Below, piece by piece: positions 25,602 to 34,677 of a stretch of 64,000 nucleotides of DNA (the stretch's first letter is position 1; every line of letters begins with the position of its first letter). The notes beneath the pieces are model-generated. The model was not told the DNA's origin, made no database searches, and was given only the letters and a program-made list of their open reading frames with translations. The translations under genes and the position numbers were made by a program. The DNA lies in assembly GCF_018500185.1 (NCBI RefSeq), contig NZ_JAHBGI010000003.1, positions 310,001-374,000 on the forward strand, written 5' to 3'. This DNA is from Litoribacter ruber (lineage in GTDB: Bacteria; Bacteroidota; Bacteroidia; Cytophagales; Cyclobacteriaceae).

Positions 25602-27137
25602 TTACTCGATTCTGGTATTAGGTATAGGTGCCACTGGCTGTACTTCTACCTTCACTGTTGGGAGAGGGTTCATAGAGGGTCCCGCTACCACCTCCCCTTT
25701 TGCATTAAATCTGCTTCCATGACAACCACAGTCCCAAGTTTGACCTTGGTCGTTCCATTTCACCAGGCATTTCATATGCGGGCATACAGGTATTACTCCA
25801 TGGAGCTCACCTTTCTGATCCAGGCTCACACCAACAGTTTGTTCCTCAATTTTCACTATTATCCCCTTTCCTTTTTGCAGGGTTTTGATTTTATCTATCT
25901 TCAATTTGATCCGATCACCGATGAGGTCTTTCATGTTATTGAGATTTTCCCGAAGGATAAATGGAATGGCGTTGAACTCTACTCTTGAGGGGTTGAAGGT
26001 TTTTTCCAATGGGTGACGGCCCTCAGAAATCAGAGAAGCAATCATCATTGCCGATATCGTCCCAAAGGTGAGCCCGTCCCCCGAAAAACCGCAGGCTATG
26101 TAGTTATTTTTCCCAAACGGCGTTTTCCCTATAAACGGCAGTTCATTGGAAGGCTCAAAAAACATGGATGACCACTCATGGTAAATCTTTTCAATTCCGA
26201 ACTTTTCCTCAGCATAAGCCCTTAATTTAAGCAACCGCTGTTGCTGTTGGTTTTTCTTCCCCGACTTGCTGTCCGCCCCCCCGAGCATGTAACAATCCTC
26301 TCCTTTGTATTTGCAAGGCCTAATATAATGGTACGGCGAACTGAAATCATAAAATAACCCTTTTTGCACGGGCAATTTAGGCTTAAACACCATCACATAG
26401 GAATTGTAAGGCACCATTTCCATATGGACAGGATTTAGACCCAGCGGAGTATGAGTAGCCTGAACCAAATGGTCCGCTACCACAAAATGCCCATTGACTT
26501 TTATATGCCATTTGTCTTTAACGTGGGTAAAATCAGTAACTGGTGAATACTCACAAACGTTGACGCCCGCTTCTGTAAGCGCCTTTGCCAATCCATGCAA
26601 ATAGCCCAGCGTATCCATCATTCCTTGGTTATGGATACTAAAACTTGTCAGCTCCCCCTCGATCTTCCACTCATGGTCATGGGCTATTCCCACTCCGAGC
26701 TTTTCAAAAGCATCACGCTCTTTGAAAAACTCATCCATTTGCTTGGCCCTGTCCACAAAATAGGTAGCGGGGATGCTTTCGTAATTGGCATCCGTGATTT
26801 GGTAATTGTTGATCAGATTCTCAATAAGCTTTCTGGCCTTTACGGTCGCCATATAAATCTCCTGGGATGTCTCCTGCCCGTAAAATCTCATAAGCCGGTG
26901 ATAGTAAAAATCTATTGCCGAGGTGATATGCCCGGTCGTGTGCCCACTGGTTCCGGAGCCTATCTTCCCCCGCTCTAAGAGGACAACCTCAAGACCTTTC
27001 TGCCTTAAAAGTAAGGCAGTAGTTAGGCCCGTAATTCCGCCACCTATCACACAGACTTGAGTTTCCACCCCGATATCCAAAATGGTATAATTTGGATATT
27101 CCTTTTCTTCCCACAATGACTTATTTATATCTTCCAT
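25602..27137 (-). CDS. FAD-dependent oxidoreductase with C-terminal Rieske domain (YhfW-like)
   Basis: The 511-residue protein has an N-terminal DAO-type FAD domain (GGGITGLTTALLLRQKG, about residues 33-50; GFSGDGLTFGTISAMM near 360) and a C-terminal Rieske [2Fe-2S] domain with CPHMKC and CGCHGSRF cluster ligands. The architecture matches Bacillus YhfW and many uncharacterised proteins found beside stress genes. The substrate is unknown. It has no signal peptide. The start is an ATG at 27137. Confidence 0.85.
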   Translation of the reverse strand: MEDINKSLWEEKEYPNYTILDIGVETQVCVIGGGITGLTTALLLRQKGLEVVLLERGKIGSGTSGHTTGHITSAIDFYYHRLMRFYGQETSQEIYMATVKARKLIENLINNYQITDANYESIPATYFVDRAKQMDEFFKERDAFEKLGVGIAHDHEWKIEGELTSFSIHNQGMMDTLGYLHGLAKALTEAGVNVCEYSPVTDFTHVKDKWHIKVNGHFVVADHLVQATHTPLGLNPVHMEMVPYNSYVMVFKPKLPVQKGLFYDFSSPYHYIRPCKYKGEDCYMLGGADSKSGKKNQQQQRLLKLRAYAEEKFGIEKIYHEWSSMFFEPSNELPFIGKTPFGKNNYIACGFSGDGLTFGTISAMMIASLISEGRHPLEKTFNPSRVEFNAIPFILRENLNNMKDLIGDRIKLKIDKIKTLQKGKGIIVKIEEQTVGVSLDQKGELHGVIPVCPHMKCLVKWNDQGQTWDCGCHGSRFNAKGEVVAGPSMNPLPTVKVEVQPVAPIPNTRIE

Positions 27138-27539
27138 TTGATCTTTTTTAGTTAAACCCTTTTCAAGGTTAACTTTTATTTAGCCAAAGTCTATTCCTTA
27201 AGCCTTTTGAAGAAAAAAATATCAGAAATAAAATACGGATTACCCAATACATTCACCGCATTGTAGGGAGAAAGACACGATTTTCAAGTTATTGTTTTGC
27301 GTAAAATCACAATTTGTTTACCCTTTACCCCAATGTGTTATTTTGAATCTCAAACCTAGTCAACGGCATAAAACTATGCATACCCTGTAAAGCTGAGGCT
27401 GAGGTGTAACAAGATGTTACTTTTCAGTATCTATCTCCATGGAAAATTCCTTGAATAGGGTTATTTGTAACCTGAAAAGTATAGGAGTTAAATACTGGTA
27501 TCTTTTTGGGGGAACATAATCAATACTAAAAGATGAGCT
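27138..27539. promoter_or_regulatory. Intergenic control region with inverted repeats ahead of the DUF892 gene
   Basis: The 402-bp gap between divergent genes holds GTAACAAGATGTTAC (27406-27420), and TACTTTTCAG (27418-27427) which is the inverse of CTGAAAAGTA near 27473-27482. These could form a stem-loop or be operator half-sites for the stress operon. No ORF is seen. Confidence 0.35.
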
Positions 27540-28061
27540 ATGATTTTTCCAGACCACCCCTCCCCGAAAAGACTACAGGATCATGACAACCAAGTTTTGG
27601 CTACCCTTTTTCTCACCGACTTAAAAAGCATCTACGGAACGGAAAAAGAAATGCTTGATATTTTAGGCCTTTTTCTCCGAAAAGAGTTTTCAAAAGATTT
27701 CGGCAAAACCATCAGCTTTTATGCTTCAATTAGTAACAAGCATGTGGAAAACCTGGAAACAATTTTCCTATTGGTGGATAATCCCATCAAATCGATACAC
27801 GGCCATATCCTAAGCGCCGTCAGTCAGGAAGCCAAAGACATATCAGAAGATAACGATTCTTCCCCAGCAATAATCGACCTCAAAATCTATAAACTCCTAA
27901 GCCATTTTAACCATTATAAAATCGCCTGCTATTCACAATTAGTGGCAGTAAGCGATAAGATGGGGCTTACCGACGTGAATGGCTTACTTAGGGAAAACCT
28001 CCATTCCGAACAGAAAATGTCAGAGAAAATTCAAACAAGTGAAAGCCTTCTGACCTTTTAG
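27540..28061 (+). CDS. Divergent DUF892 (YciE-like) ferritin-fold protein
   Basis: The 173-residue four-helix protein matches DUF892 in LTDLKSIYGTEKEML, KHVENLETIF and the final LLRENLHSEQKMSEKI. DUF892 proteins are stress-induced and ferritin-like. The third-helix metal motif, usually EHYE, is NHYK here (in SHFNHYKIACY), so one or two carboxylate ligands are missing and metal binding is in doubt. It is first of an apparent four-gene operon, 26 bp ahead of the first DUF421 gene. Confidence 0.72.
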   Translation: MIFPDHPSPKRLQDHDNQVLATLFLTDLKSIYGTEKEMLDILGLFLRKEFSKDFGKTISFYASISNKHVENLETIFLLVDNPIKSIHGHILSAVSQEAKDISEDNDSSPAIIDLKIYKLLSHFNHYKIACYSQLVAVSDKMGLTDVNGLLRENLHSEQKMSEKIQTSESLLTF

Positions 28062-28087
28062 AAAGAGAAACTAATACTTTTTGAATT

Positions 28088-28675
28088 ATGGAGCATGTAG
28101 AAGTTGAAATGTGGGACTGGCACCGGATCTGGGTTGGTGATGTGCCTACTATGTTTCTGGTAGAGGTACTTATCCGTTCCATCATAGTATTTGCCACCCT
28201 CCTATTCACCCTGCGAATAATGGGGAAAAGAATGGGTGGCCAATTGAGCCTATCCGAAATGGCCGTGATGGTAACTCTCGGTGCCTTGGTAGCCGTCCCT
28301 ATGCAAATATATGACAGAGGACTGCTTATGGGCTTTACCGCACTCATAATCGCATACTTTTTCCAGCGGGGCTTTAATCTAATGGGCGTCAAATACACCT
28401 GGTTTGAAGAACTTTCCCAAGGTAAGCTTTCCATTTTGGTAAAGGATGGCAAAATCTTGGAAGATGCGATGCTGAAGTCGAGAATCAGCAAAAACCAGCT
28501 TTTTGCCTTATTAAGAAACGAACAGATCACCCATCTATCGGAGGTAAAGCGACTTTACTTGGAAGCCAGCGGCACTATTTCAATATATAAATCAGAAAAC
28601 GAGGAAAAGAAGAACCATATACTTCCAATGAAGGATGAGAAAATCCAGCGGGAAGCAAAATTCAACAATCTATGA
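28088..28675 (+). CDS. DUF421 membrane protein (first paralogue)
   Basis: The 195-residue protein has three N-terminal membrane helices and a small C-terminal domain. RIMGKRMGGQLSLSEMAVMVTLGAL is the DUF421 (YetF/YcaP-type) signature, and ITHLSEVKRLYLEASGTIS is the conserved tail. DUF421 proteins are linked to stress and sporulation in Bacillus; the activity is unknown. Its stop overlaps the next start by four bases (ATGA), so the two are translationally coupled. Confidence 0.85.
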   Translation: MEHVEVEMWDWHRIWVGDVPTMFLVEVLIRSIIVFATLLFTLRIMGKRMGGQLSLSEMAVMVTLGALVAVPMQIYDRGLLMGFTALIIAYFFQRGFNLMGVKYTWFEELSQGKLSILVKDGKILEDAMLKSRISKNQLFALLRNEQITHLSEVKRLYLEASGTISIYKSENEEKKNHILPMKDEKIQREAKFNNL

Positions 28676-29367
28676 CATTATTGGAAATCGGACTTTCTGA
28701 TTATCACAGGTTCATTTTTGGAAAAGTGCCTGAGGCATTTCTGCTGGAAGTTGTGCTGAGAACCGTGTTTGTATACGCACTTCTGATGGTTTCCATGAGG
28801 CTAATGGGTAAAAGAATGACCTCACAATTAAGCCGGCTCGAAATGGCATCCATGGTAGCCCTTGCAGCTGCCATTGGGGTACCAGTGCTAGCCCCCGAGC
28901 AAGGTCTTTTGGACGCCCTAATCATTGCGGTAATTGTGGTGTTTTCACAGCGCCTGATTTCTTGGACCAATTCAAAAAATGAAAGGTTCGAAAGAATAGT
29001 CCAAGGAGATGTGGCCACGATAATAGAGGATGGGGTGCTGGATATCAAAACCATGGAGAAAACCCTCATATCCAAAGAAAGGCTAAAAGCCCAACTTAGA
29101 TCCGAAAAACTCATCCATACTGGTCAGGTCAAAAGACTTTATTTCGAAAGTAACGGATCCTTTTCTTTGGTGGAGGATAAAGACCCAAAACCAGGCCTTC
29201 TGCTTTTACCGGCTATCGACCAGGAGTTCATTAGGGAAGTAACTGAAGAGGTGCAAATCATCATTTGCTCCAGATGTGCATCCAAGGCAAGCACACGGCA
29301 TGATTTTGTGTGCAATAATTGCGGCAATACCGCAACCGAAAAGGCTGTAATAGCCAAATCATCTTAA
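28672..29367 (+). CDS. DUF421 membrane protein with C-terminal zinc ribbon
   Basis: The 231-residue second paralogue has three helices and the signature RLMGKRMTSQLSRLEMASMVAL. Beyond the usual DUF421 end it carries an extra tail with two CxxC pairs, Cys199/Cys202 and Cys214/Cys217, a rubredoxin/zinc-ribbon arrangement not present in its upstream partner. The two may form a hetero-oligomer, with the ribbon providing a metal or redox-sensitive contact; this is inference. Confidence 0.82.
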   Translation: MTLLEIGLSDYHRFIFGKVPEAFLLEVVLRTVFVYALLMVSMRLMGKRMTSQLSRLEMASMVALAAAIGVPVLAPEQGLLDALIIAVIVVFSQRLISWTNSKNERFERIVQGDVATIIEDGVLDIKTMEKTLISKERLKAQLRSEKLIHTGQVKRLYFESNGSFSLVEDKDPKPGLLLLPAIDQEFIREVTEEVQIIICSRCASKASTRHDFVCNNCGNTATEKAVIAKSS

Positions 29368-29396
29368 AAAACTAGAAACCCTAACCCAACCTAACC

Positions 29397-30254
29397 ATGG
29401 ACAAAATACTTTTAGCCGGAGCCTCAGGGACACTTGGATTGGAAATCCTTAAAATTCTTACCCAAAACGGACATTTAGTGAGAGCCTTAATCCATGACGA
29501 CGAAAACATAGAACAAGTCAGACGTCTCACAGAGGATATTGTCATTCAAGATGTCCAAAAGCCCATTCACGAATTGGGGGTATTTGAAAATGTCAATATC
29601 CTCCTTTCATCTATTGGGAAAAGTGTAAGTATCTTCAGAAGTACTGAGGGAACATATGACAGCATTGATTTCCATGGCAACAAAAACCTTTTTGAACAGG
29701 CAAGCCAAGCCGGGGTCAAGAGGGGCATATTCGTTTCAATTATGGGAGCCTCGGAAGAAAACTCTTTGGAATTGGCCCAAGTCCACTATAAGGCTGAAAA
29801 GGCGCTCGCTGAGAATTTCAAAAATCACACCATCATCAGGCCTGCAGGATTTTTTGGAGGTCTAAATGACCTGATCAAACTCGGCAAACATGGGATGATC
29901 CCAGTCATTGGCGATGGTTCGCCCAAGACCAACTCGATATACCAAGGCGATTTGGCTCAACTGATTTATGACAACCTCAATGCCGGACCGGAGATTATGG
30001 AAATAGGCGGTCCCCTAATCCATACACGTTTGGAAATGGCCGAAATGATTCAAAGAAAAACTGGTGGGGAAATCCTAAAAGTACCCAATACGGCCGTGAA
30101 AGGTTCCATTCTTCCTTTATCCGTTTTGAAGCCTGACTTATTTCACAACATGGATTATTTCCGGTTTGTCTGTTCGAAGGACATGATTGGGGAAAAACAT
30201 GGTAAGATGACTTTTGAAGAATATTTAGACCAACTGGATCTCAACCAAATCTAA
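29397..30254 (+). CDS. NmrA/SDR-like NAD(P)-binding protein
   Basis: The 285-residue atypical short-chain dehydrogenase has GASGTLGLEI at residues 8-17 as the dinucleotide loop, LLSSIGKS and IRPAGFFGGL. The canonical YxxxK catalytic pair appears as HYKAEKAL, so some reductase activity is possible. It follows the DUF421 pair by 29 bp and is closed by a strong terminator, so it is probably the last gene of the DUF892 operon. Confidence 0.75.
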   Translation: MDKILLAGASGTLGLEILKILTQNGHLVRALIHDDENIEQVRRLTEDIVIQDVQKPIHELGVFENVNILLSSIGKSVSIFRSTEGTYDSIDFHGNKNLFEQASQAGVKRGIFVSIMGASEENSLELAQVHYKAEKALAENFKNHTIIRPAGFFGGLNDLIKLGKHGMIPVIGDGSPKTNSIYQGDLAQLIYDNLNAGPEIMEIGGPLIHTRLEMAEMIQRKTGGEILKVPNTAVKGSILPLSVLKPDLFHNMDYFRFVCSKDMIGEKHGKMTFEEYLDQLDLNQI

Positions 30255-30291
30255 TCATAGTTTGAATTTTCCTATAAACCGGTGATACAAA

Positions 30292-30328
30292 AATAACCCC
30301 CTTGATCAACAAGGGGGTTATTTTCTTT
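30292..30328. terminator. Bidirectional terminator
   Basis: AATAACCCCCTTG and CAAGGGGGTTATT form a 13-bp stem with a 5-nt loop and T runs, between the NmrA-like gene and catalase. Confidence 0.92.
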
Positions 30329-32449
30329 TTAAGCAGGTACCTTATTCTTACTGGACCTGCCCCAATGTCTTTGCATGGCAAGGGCTTTGAAATAGTCGCT
30401 AAAGAAATCGTCTGACGCTTCTTTTCCGCTAACTACCCCTTTATCTGACCAATTGCCTTCCCCATTGGCCTGTACAAGCTTACGGATGGAGGTGTTTTCC
30501 AAAAACTCTGAAGCGTTTCCAATCAGGCCGATTGGCTTGCAATGTTTGTAGCATTCATTCACAAAGTGGATAGAATCTCCATTTTCGGCCATCGCCTCAA
30601 TACTCTCCTTACCATCCACTATAAATATGCTGTCGTACAAAACGGAGGCGGTGGTAATATACGATTTATCCACTTTCAGCTCATCGCCAAAAACCCCAAA
30701 CTGCGAAGCAACTACCTCGGCATCGGCATTATGCTCTTTTAGCCAATCTTTTAATTTGTTGACTGTAGAAACATTCGCACCTTTTTCAGCTAAGATTCCT
30801 ACTTTGACACCTTTGATGGAATCAGCTTTTTTCACCTTTTCCATGCTCAAAGATGGGGAGTCTGTTACATTTTCTTTACCACTCCATAAATTCTCTTGGA
30901 AGGCTTTCACCTCCTGCTGAATCTTATCCACTTCAGACTGCTCCAATGGCTTAACGCCAATTCCCTCAGCCACCTGCTTGGCCATATCTGCATCAATGTG
31001 ATAGAATTGTTTTACAACTCTCTCACGTATTGCCATTTCTTTCACTTTGCCCAATTCAAACCAAGCGGCTTCCACTATATGCTTTTTCTCAATATCCGTC
31101 ATGCTTCTATAGAAAAGTGTCGCCTGAGAATAATGGTCCTTAAACCCTTCACTTCTGCCGCGGATTTTCTTGCCAGATACTTCCTGGGGATAATGCACAT
31201 ACCCTTGCTCATCCTCAGGAGCCATTTTGGGCTTGCCATCAGCTCTCGTATTGGGGTAATAATTTACCGCGTTGCGGTGGTTGTTGTGGTGGCGCATAAA
31301 GCCGTCCTGCTGGTTATTTTCCACTTTTGCATGGGGCCTGTTAATTGGGAGCTCCGCAAAATTTGGTCCTCCCAATCGTGTCAATTGGGTATCCAAATAG
31401 GAAAACAGCCTTCCCTGCAGCAGGGGATCATTTGTCAGGTCAATCCCTGAAACCAGATGCCCAGGATGGAAGGCCACCTGCTCAGTTTCGGTAAAGAAAT
31501 CCTCAGGATTTCTATCTAATACCATTTTTCCTACTTTTTTGAGCGGCACCAGTTCCTCCGGCCACAACTTAGTCGCATCCAGTATATCAAACGCAAACTT
31601 ATGCTCATCTTCTTCTGGAATCATTTGTACACAGAGCTCGAATTCTGGGTAATTACCCATTTCGATCGATTCCCAAAGGTCTCTTCGATTAAAATCCGGA
31701 TCTTTCCCAGCAGCCTTTTGCGCTTCATCCCACACTAGGGAGGCCATATCAGTCAAAGGTTTCCAATGCAGTTTGATGAAATGGCTCTTGCCTTCATTAT
31801 TGATAAATCTGAAGGTATGTACCCCAAAGCCCTCCATCTTGGAGTAGCTTCGAGGCACCCCCCTATCAGAAAGGACCCACATAATCATGTGCATGGATTC
31901 GGGCATCAGAGAGATAAAATCCCAGAATGAATCATGGGCTGCAGCTGCCTGAGGAATTTCTTTATCTGGTTCTGGTTTTATGGAATGTACCAAATCAGGA
32001 AACTTGATGGCATCCTGAATAAAAAATACCGGCATGTTGTTACCCACAAGGTCGTAATTTCCCTCCTCGGTGTAAAACTTGGTGGCAAAACCCCTCACAT
32101 CCCGAACTGTGTCGGCAGAGCCTTTAAAGCCTACCACAGTAGAAAACCGCACAAAAACGGGCGTCTTTTTTGAAGGATCCTGCAGAAATTTGGCCTTTGA
32201 ATAGGGAGCCATGCTTTCATATACCTGAAAATAGCCATGGGCAGCCGAACCCCGGGCATGGACAACCCGCTCAGGAATCCTCTCGTGGTCAAAATGCATC
32301 ATTTTTTCTCTAAAATGATGGTCATCCATGATGGTTGGCCCGCGCTCTCCTATTTTCAAGCTATCGTCGGTGTGGTTGATTTTCACACCCTGGTTGGTGG
32401 TCATGTAATCATGCTCTTGGCCAGGTTGGTTTTTTGGCTTATTGTCCAT
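30329..32449 (-). CDS. katE: Large-subunit (clade 2) catalase with C-terminal DJ-1-like domain
   Basis: Breaks down hydrogen peroxide in the cytoplasm. The 706-residue length fits HPII-type enzymes. The distal His lies in VVHARGSAAHGYF and the distal Asn in DLVGNNMPVFFIQDA. The heme-ligand Tyr is in LFSYLDTQLTRLG. The last 150 residues form the GATase1/DJ-1-like domain of clade 2 catalases. It sits in a stress-gene block with otsAB, DUF892 and DUF421. Confidence 0.95.
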   Translation of the reverse strand: MDNKPKNQPGQEHDYMTTNQGVKINHTDDSLKIGERGPTIMDDHHFREKMMHFDHERIPERVVHARGSAAHGYFQVYESMAPYSKAKFLQDPSKKTPVFVRFSTVVGFKGSADTVRDVRGFATKFYTEEGNYDLVGNNMPVFFIQDAIKFPDLVHSIKPEPDKEIPQAAAAHDSFWDFISLMPESMHMIMWVLSDRGVPRSYSKMEGFGVHTFRFINNEGKSHFIKLHWKPLTDMASLVWDEAQKAAGKDPDFNRRDLWESIEMGNYPEFELCVQMIPEEDEHKFAFDILDATKLWPEELVPLKKVGKMVLDRNPEDFFTETEQVAFHPGHLVSGIDLTNDPLLQGRLFSYLDTQLTRLGGPNFAELPINRPHAKVENNQQDGFMRHHNNHRNAVNYYPNTRADGKPKMAPEDEQGYVHYPQEVSGKKIRGRSEGFKDHYSQATLFYRSMTDIEKKHIVEAAWFELGKVKEMAIRERVVKQFYHIDADMAKQVAEGIGVKPLEQSEVDKIQQEVKAFQENLWSGKENVTDSPSLSMEKVKKADSIKGVKVGILAEKGANVSTVNKLKDWLKEHNADAEVVASQFGVFGDELKVDKSYITTASVLYDSIFIVDGKESIEAMAENGDSIHFVNECYKHCKPIGLIGNASEFLENTSIRKLVQANGEGNWSDKGVVSGKEASDDFFSDYFKALAMQRHWGRSSKNKVPA

Positions 32450-32681
32450 AAAACTGAAAATTTTTTAGTGGTTAAAAGACATTCAGGTTTCAAAGGCCAT
32501 TCCATTTAAACCTAAAAAAGCAGACCACGGATAGTTTAATCAAAATGCTCAGTTAATTAACCATAATGGCCTCTTCTCATCCTAGGGAACAGCCCCTCAA
32601 TCCAATCCGGAGTAAAAGGCTGTGACTCGCATTGGATACAAAATGACTACTTTCGGTAATAGTCTTTACTATTTTGGACAA

Positions 32682-32722
32682 AAATAAGGGGGTAGAAATT
32701 CTCCTACCCCCCTTATTTTATC
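32682..32722 (-). terminator. Terminator of the gene at 32733
   Basis: AATAAGGGGGTAG and CTACCCCCCTTATT form a long stem with flanking A/T runs, directly downstream of the minus-strand stop at 32733. Confidence 0.85.
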
Positions 32723-32732
32723 GTTTAAAATC

Positions 32733-33080
32733 CTAATCTATATCATCCAGCCTTTCATCCTTATCGGCTGGTACTTTTTTGATAAATTCTATATGATATT
32801 GCTGCTCTTCATCAGAATATGTCCCATAGGCATCTAATAGGTAACCATGCTTTCCATCATTGGCCTGAATGGCATAAAGAATCGCCATGTCCGCAGGATC
32901 TGACTCTCCCTCAAAGCGATAGACCTTTACAATTTTCAAGTCCTCAGCTGAATAGCTTTTATCGCCATCATCCAGTACGGCTCCTTTGTCTTTTTTGGTT
33001 CTAAATTCTGCACCATATCCTTTTTCCTCAAGCCTTTTCATTACTTGGGAGAGTGGGGTCATATACGTGGAATCGCTCAT
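32733..33080 (-). CDS. Small conserved Bacteroidota protein of unknown function
   Basis: 115 residues from the ATG at 33080; an in-frame TTG lies 30 bp upstream and is less likely. The block DLKIVKVYRFEGESDPADMAILYAI followed by LLDAYGTYSDE recurs in a Bacteroidota family sometimes mislabelled as a PRPP synthetase. No catalytic motif is visible and it has no membrane segment. Its place beside catalase hints at a stress role. Confidence 0.6.
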   Translation of the reverse strand: MSDSTYMTPLSQVMKRLEEKGYGAEFRTKKDKGAVLDDGDKSYSAEDLKIVKVYRFEGESDPADMAILYAIQANDGKHGYLLDAYGTYSDEEQQYHIEFIKKVPADKDERLDDID

Positions 33081-33153
33081 AATTTCTTCGTGGTTAAAAT
33101 GAAAAATCAAATCTATTTTAAACGGTTCAAAAATTGCGCCACCTGCTCTTTTC

Positions 33154-34551
33154 TCACTCTTTTAGCAACTTTTCAGGGATGGAGGAATTGGCTTTTGCCC
33201 CTAGTTGCTTCAGTTTTTCCACCTGCCCGATTAAGTTGCCCCTTCCGGTTTTCAGCTGCTTCATGGCGGTTTCATATGACGCCTGCGATTTTTCCAAATG
33301 CCCTCCGATTTCCTCCAAGCTCCCTATAAAATTAACAAACTTTTCATACAGCTTCCCCCCCCTTTCTGCAATCTCCAAGGCATTTTGGCTCTGATCCGTT
33401 CTGACCCAAAGGTCTTTGATCATTTTTAAAGCCGCGATTAAATTACTACTGCTGATTAACAAAATGCGCTTCTTATAGGCATATTCCCAAAGCTGCGAAT
33501 CGGCCTGCACTGCCGCAATATAGGCAGCCTCCAAGGGTACGAACATGATTACGAAATCCAAAACCTTGGCATAACCATCGTATTGTTTGGCCGAAAGCTG
33601 GTCTATATGAGTCTTGATTGATTTTAGATGAGCTTGAAGGGCCAGTTTGCGGTCATCTGCAAGTTCGGCATTGAAATACTGCTCATATGCCACAAGGGAT
33701 ACTTTGGAGTCTATAATAATTTTTCGGTCATCCGGGTAAGTGATGGTGACATCTGGCTGCATTCTTTTCCCATTTGGCCCATAGAGGTATTCTCCGCATT
33801 CATCCCGCAAAAACTCCTGAACCACGTAATGCCGGTTTTTTTCCAGCCCTGAGTTTTGCAAAATCGTCTCCAGAATCGCCTCTCCCCAGTTTCCCTGTGT
33901 CTTGGTGTTCCCTTTTAGCGCTGCCGTAAGGTTTTTGGCCTCCTCGCTAATCTGATAATTCAGTGCCAACAGATCCTTGACCTGCTTTTCAAGGCTAAAC
34001 CTCTCCTTGGATTCCTTATCATAGGTCTCCTCCACCTTTTTCTTAAATTCACCCAACTCGTTGTTCAAAGGCTTCAGGATCAATTCTATATTTTCCTTGT
34101 TTTGCTGGCTGAAGCGCTGGGATTTTTCTTCGAGAATTTTCCCCGCCAGCAGTTCAAATTGTTGGGTGAATTTCTGGCCTAGTTTTTCCAGATCAGCGGT
34201 TTGAGCCGCAAGCTTATCCTCCAGATTGATCGCCCTTTCCCTTGAAGTAATGAGTTTTTCTTTAGTGTCAGAAGCTTCTTGCTGCAGGCTATCAAATTGC
34301 TTTATCAATTCTTTTTCACGTGCCAAGGCATCCTCCAGCCTCCCGAGGGAAAGTCTATACTGACTTTCCAAATTGACATTTTCCGATAATCGCATCTCCA
34401 ATGAGGCATTTCTTTCCACTTGTTCCCTGAGCTTTTCCTCAGCTGATCTAATTTGTTCTGTTGACATCGCTAATTGTGATTTCAACCTTACTAATACCAT
34501 TATACTAAGCCCCAAAAGACCTAAAGCTGCAACCCATCCAATAATCTCCAT
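33154..34551 (-). CDS. rmuC: DNA recombination protein RmuC
   Basis: The 465-residue protein has one N-terminal membrane helix (about 1-22), a long coiled coil (about 25-170) and the RmuC nuclease-like core with GNWGEAILETIL, RMQPDVTITYPDDRKIIIDSK and FVPLEAAY. RmuC limits inversions and rearrangements between short inverted repeats; its PD-(D/E)xK-like core fits a nuclease. It is a single gene. Confidence 0.92.
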   Translation of the reverse strand: MEIIGWVAALGLLGLSIMVLVRLKSQLAMSTEQIRSAEEKLREQVERNASLEMRLSENVNLESQYRLSLGRLEDALAREKELIKQFDSLQQEASDTKEKLITSRERAINLEDKLAAQTADLEKLGQKFTQQFELLAGKILEEKSQRFSQQNKENIELILKPLNNELGEFKKKVEETYDKESKERFSLEKQVKDLLALNYQISEEAKNLTAALKGNTKTQGNWGEAILETILQNSGLEKNRHYVVQEFLRDECGEYLYGPNGKRMQPDVTITYPDDRKIIIDSKVSLVAYEQYFNAELADDRKLALQAHLKSIKTHIDQLSAKQYDGYAKVLDFVIMFVPLEAAYIAAVQADSQLWEYAYKKRILLISSSNLIAALKMIKDLWVRTDQSQNALEIAERGGKLYEKFVNFIGSLEEIGGHLEKSQASYETAMKQLKTGRGNLIGQVEKLKQLGAKANSSIPEKLLKE

Positions 34552-34677
34552 ATTTGATTTTACCTAAATTTATCCTAAAGTAAAAAAATCATGGTGGCTT
34601 AATGATTTCTTAGACATTATTTGACGCAAAATATTTGTAGGCATAAGGGATTCTCGCTATTTTTCAACAAAAAAATC

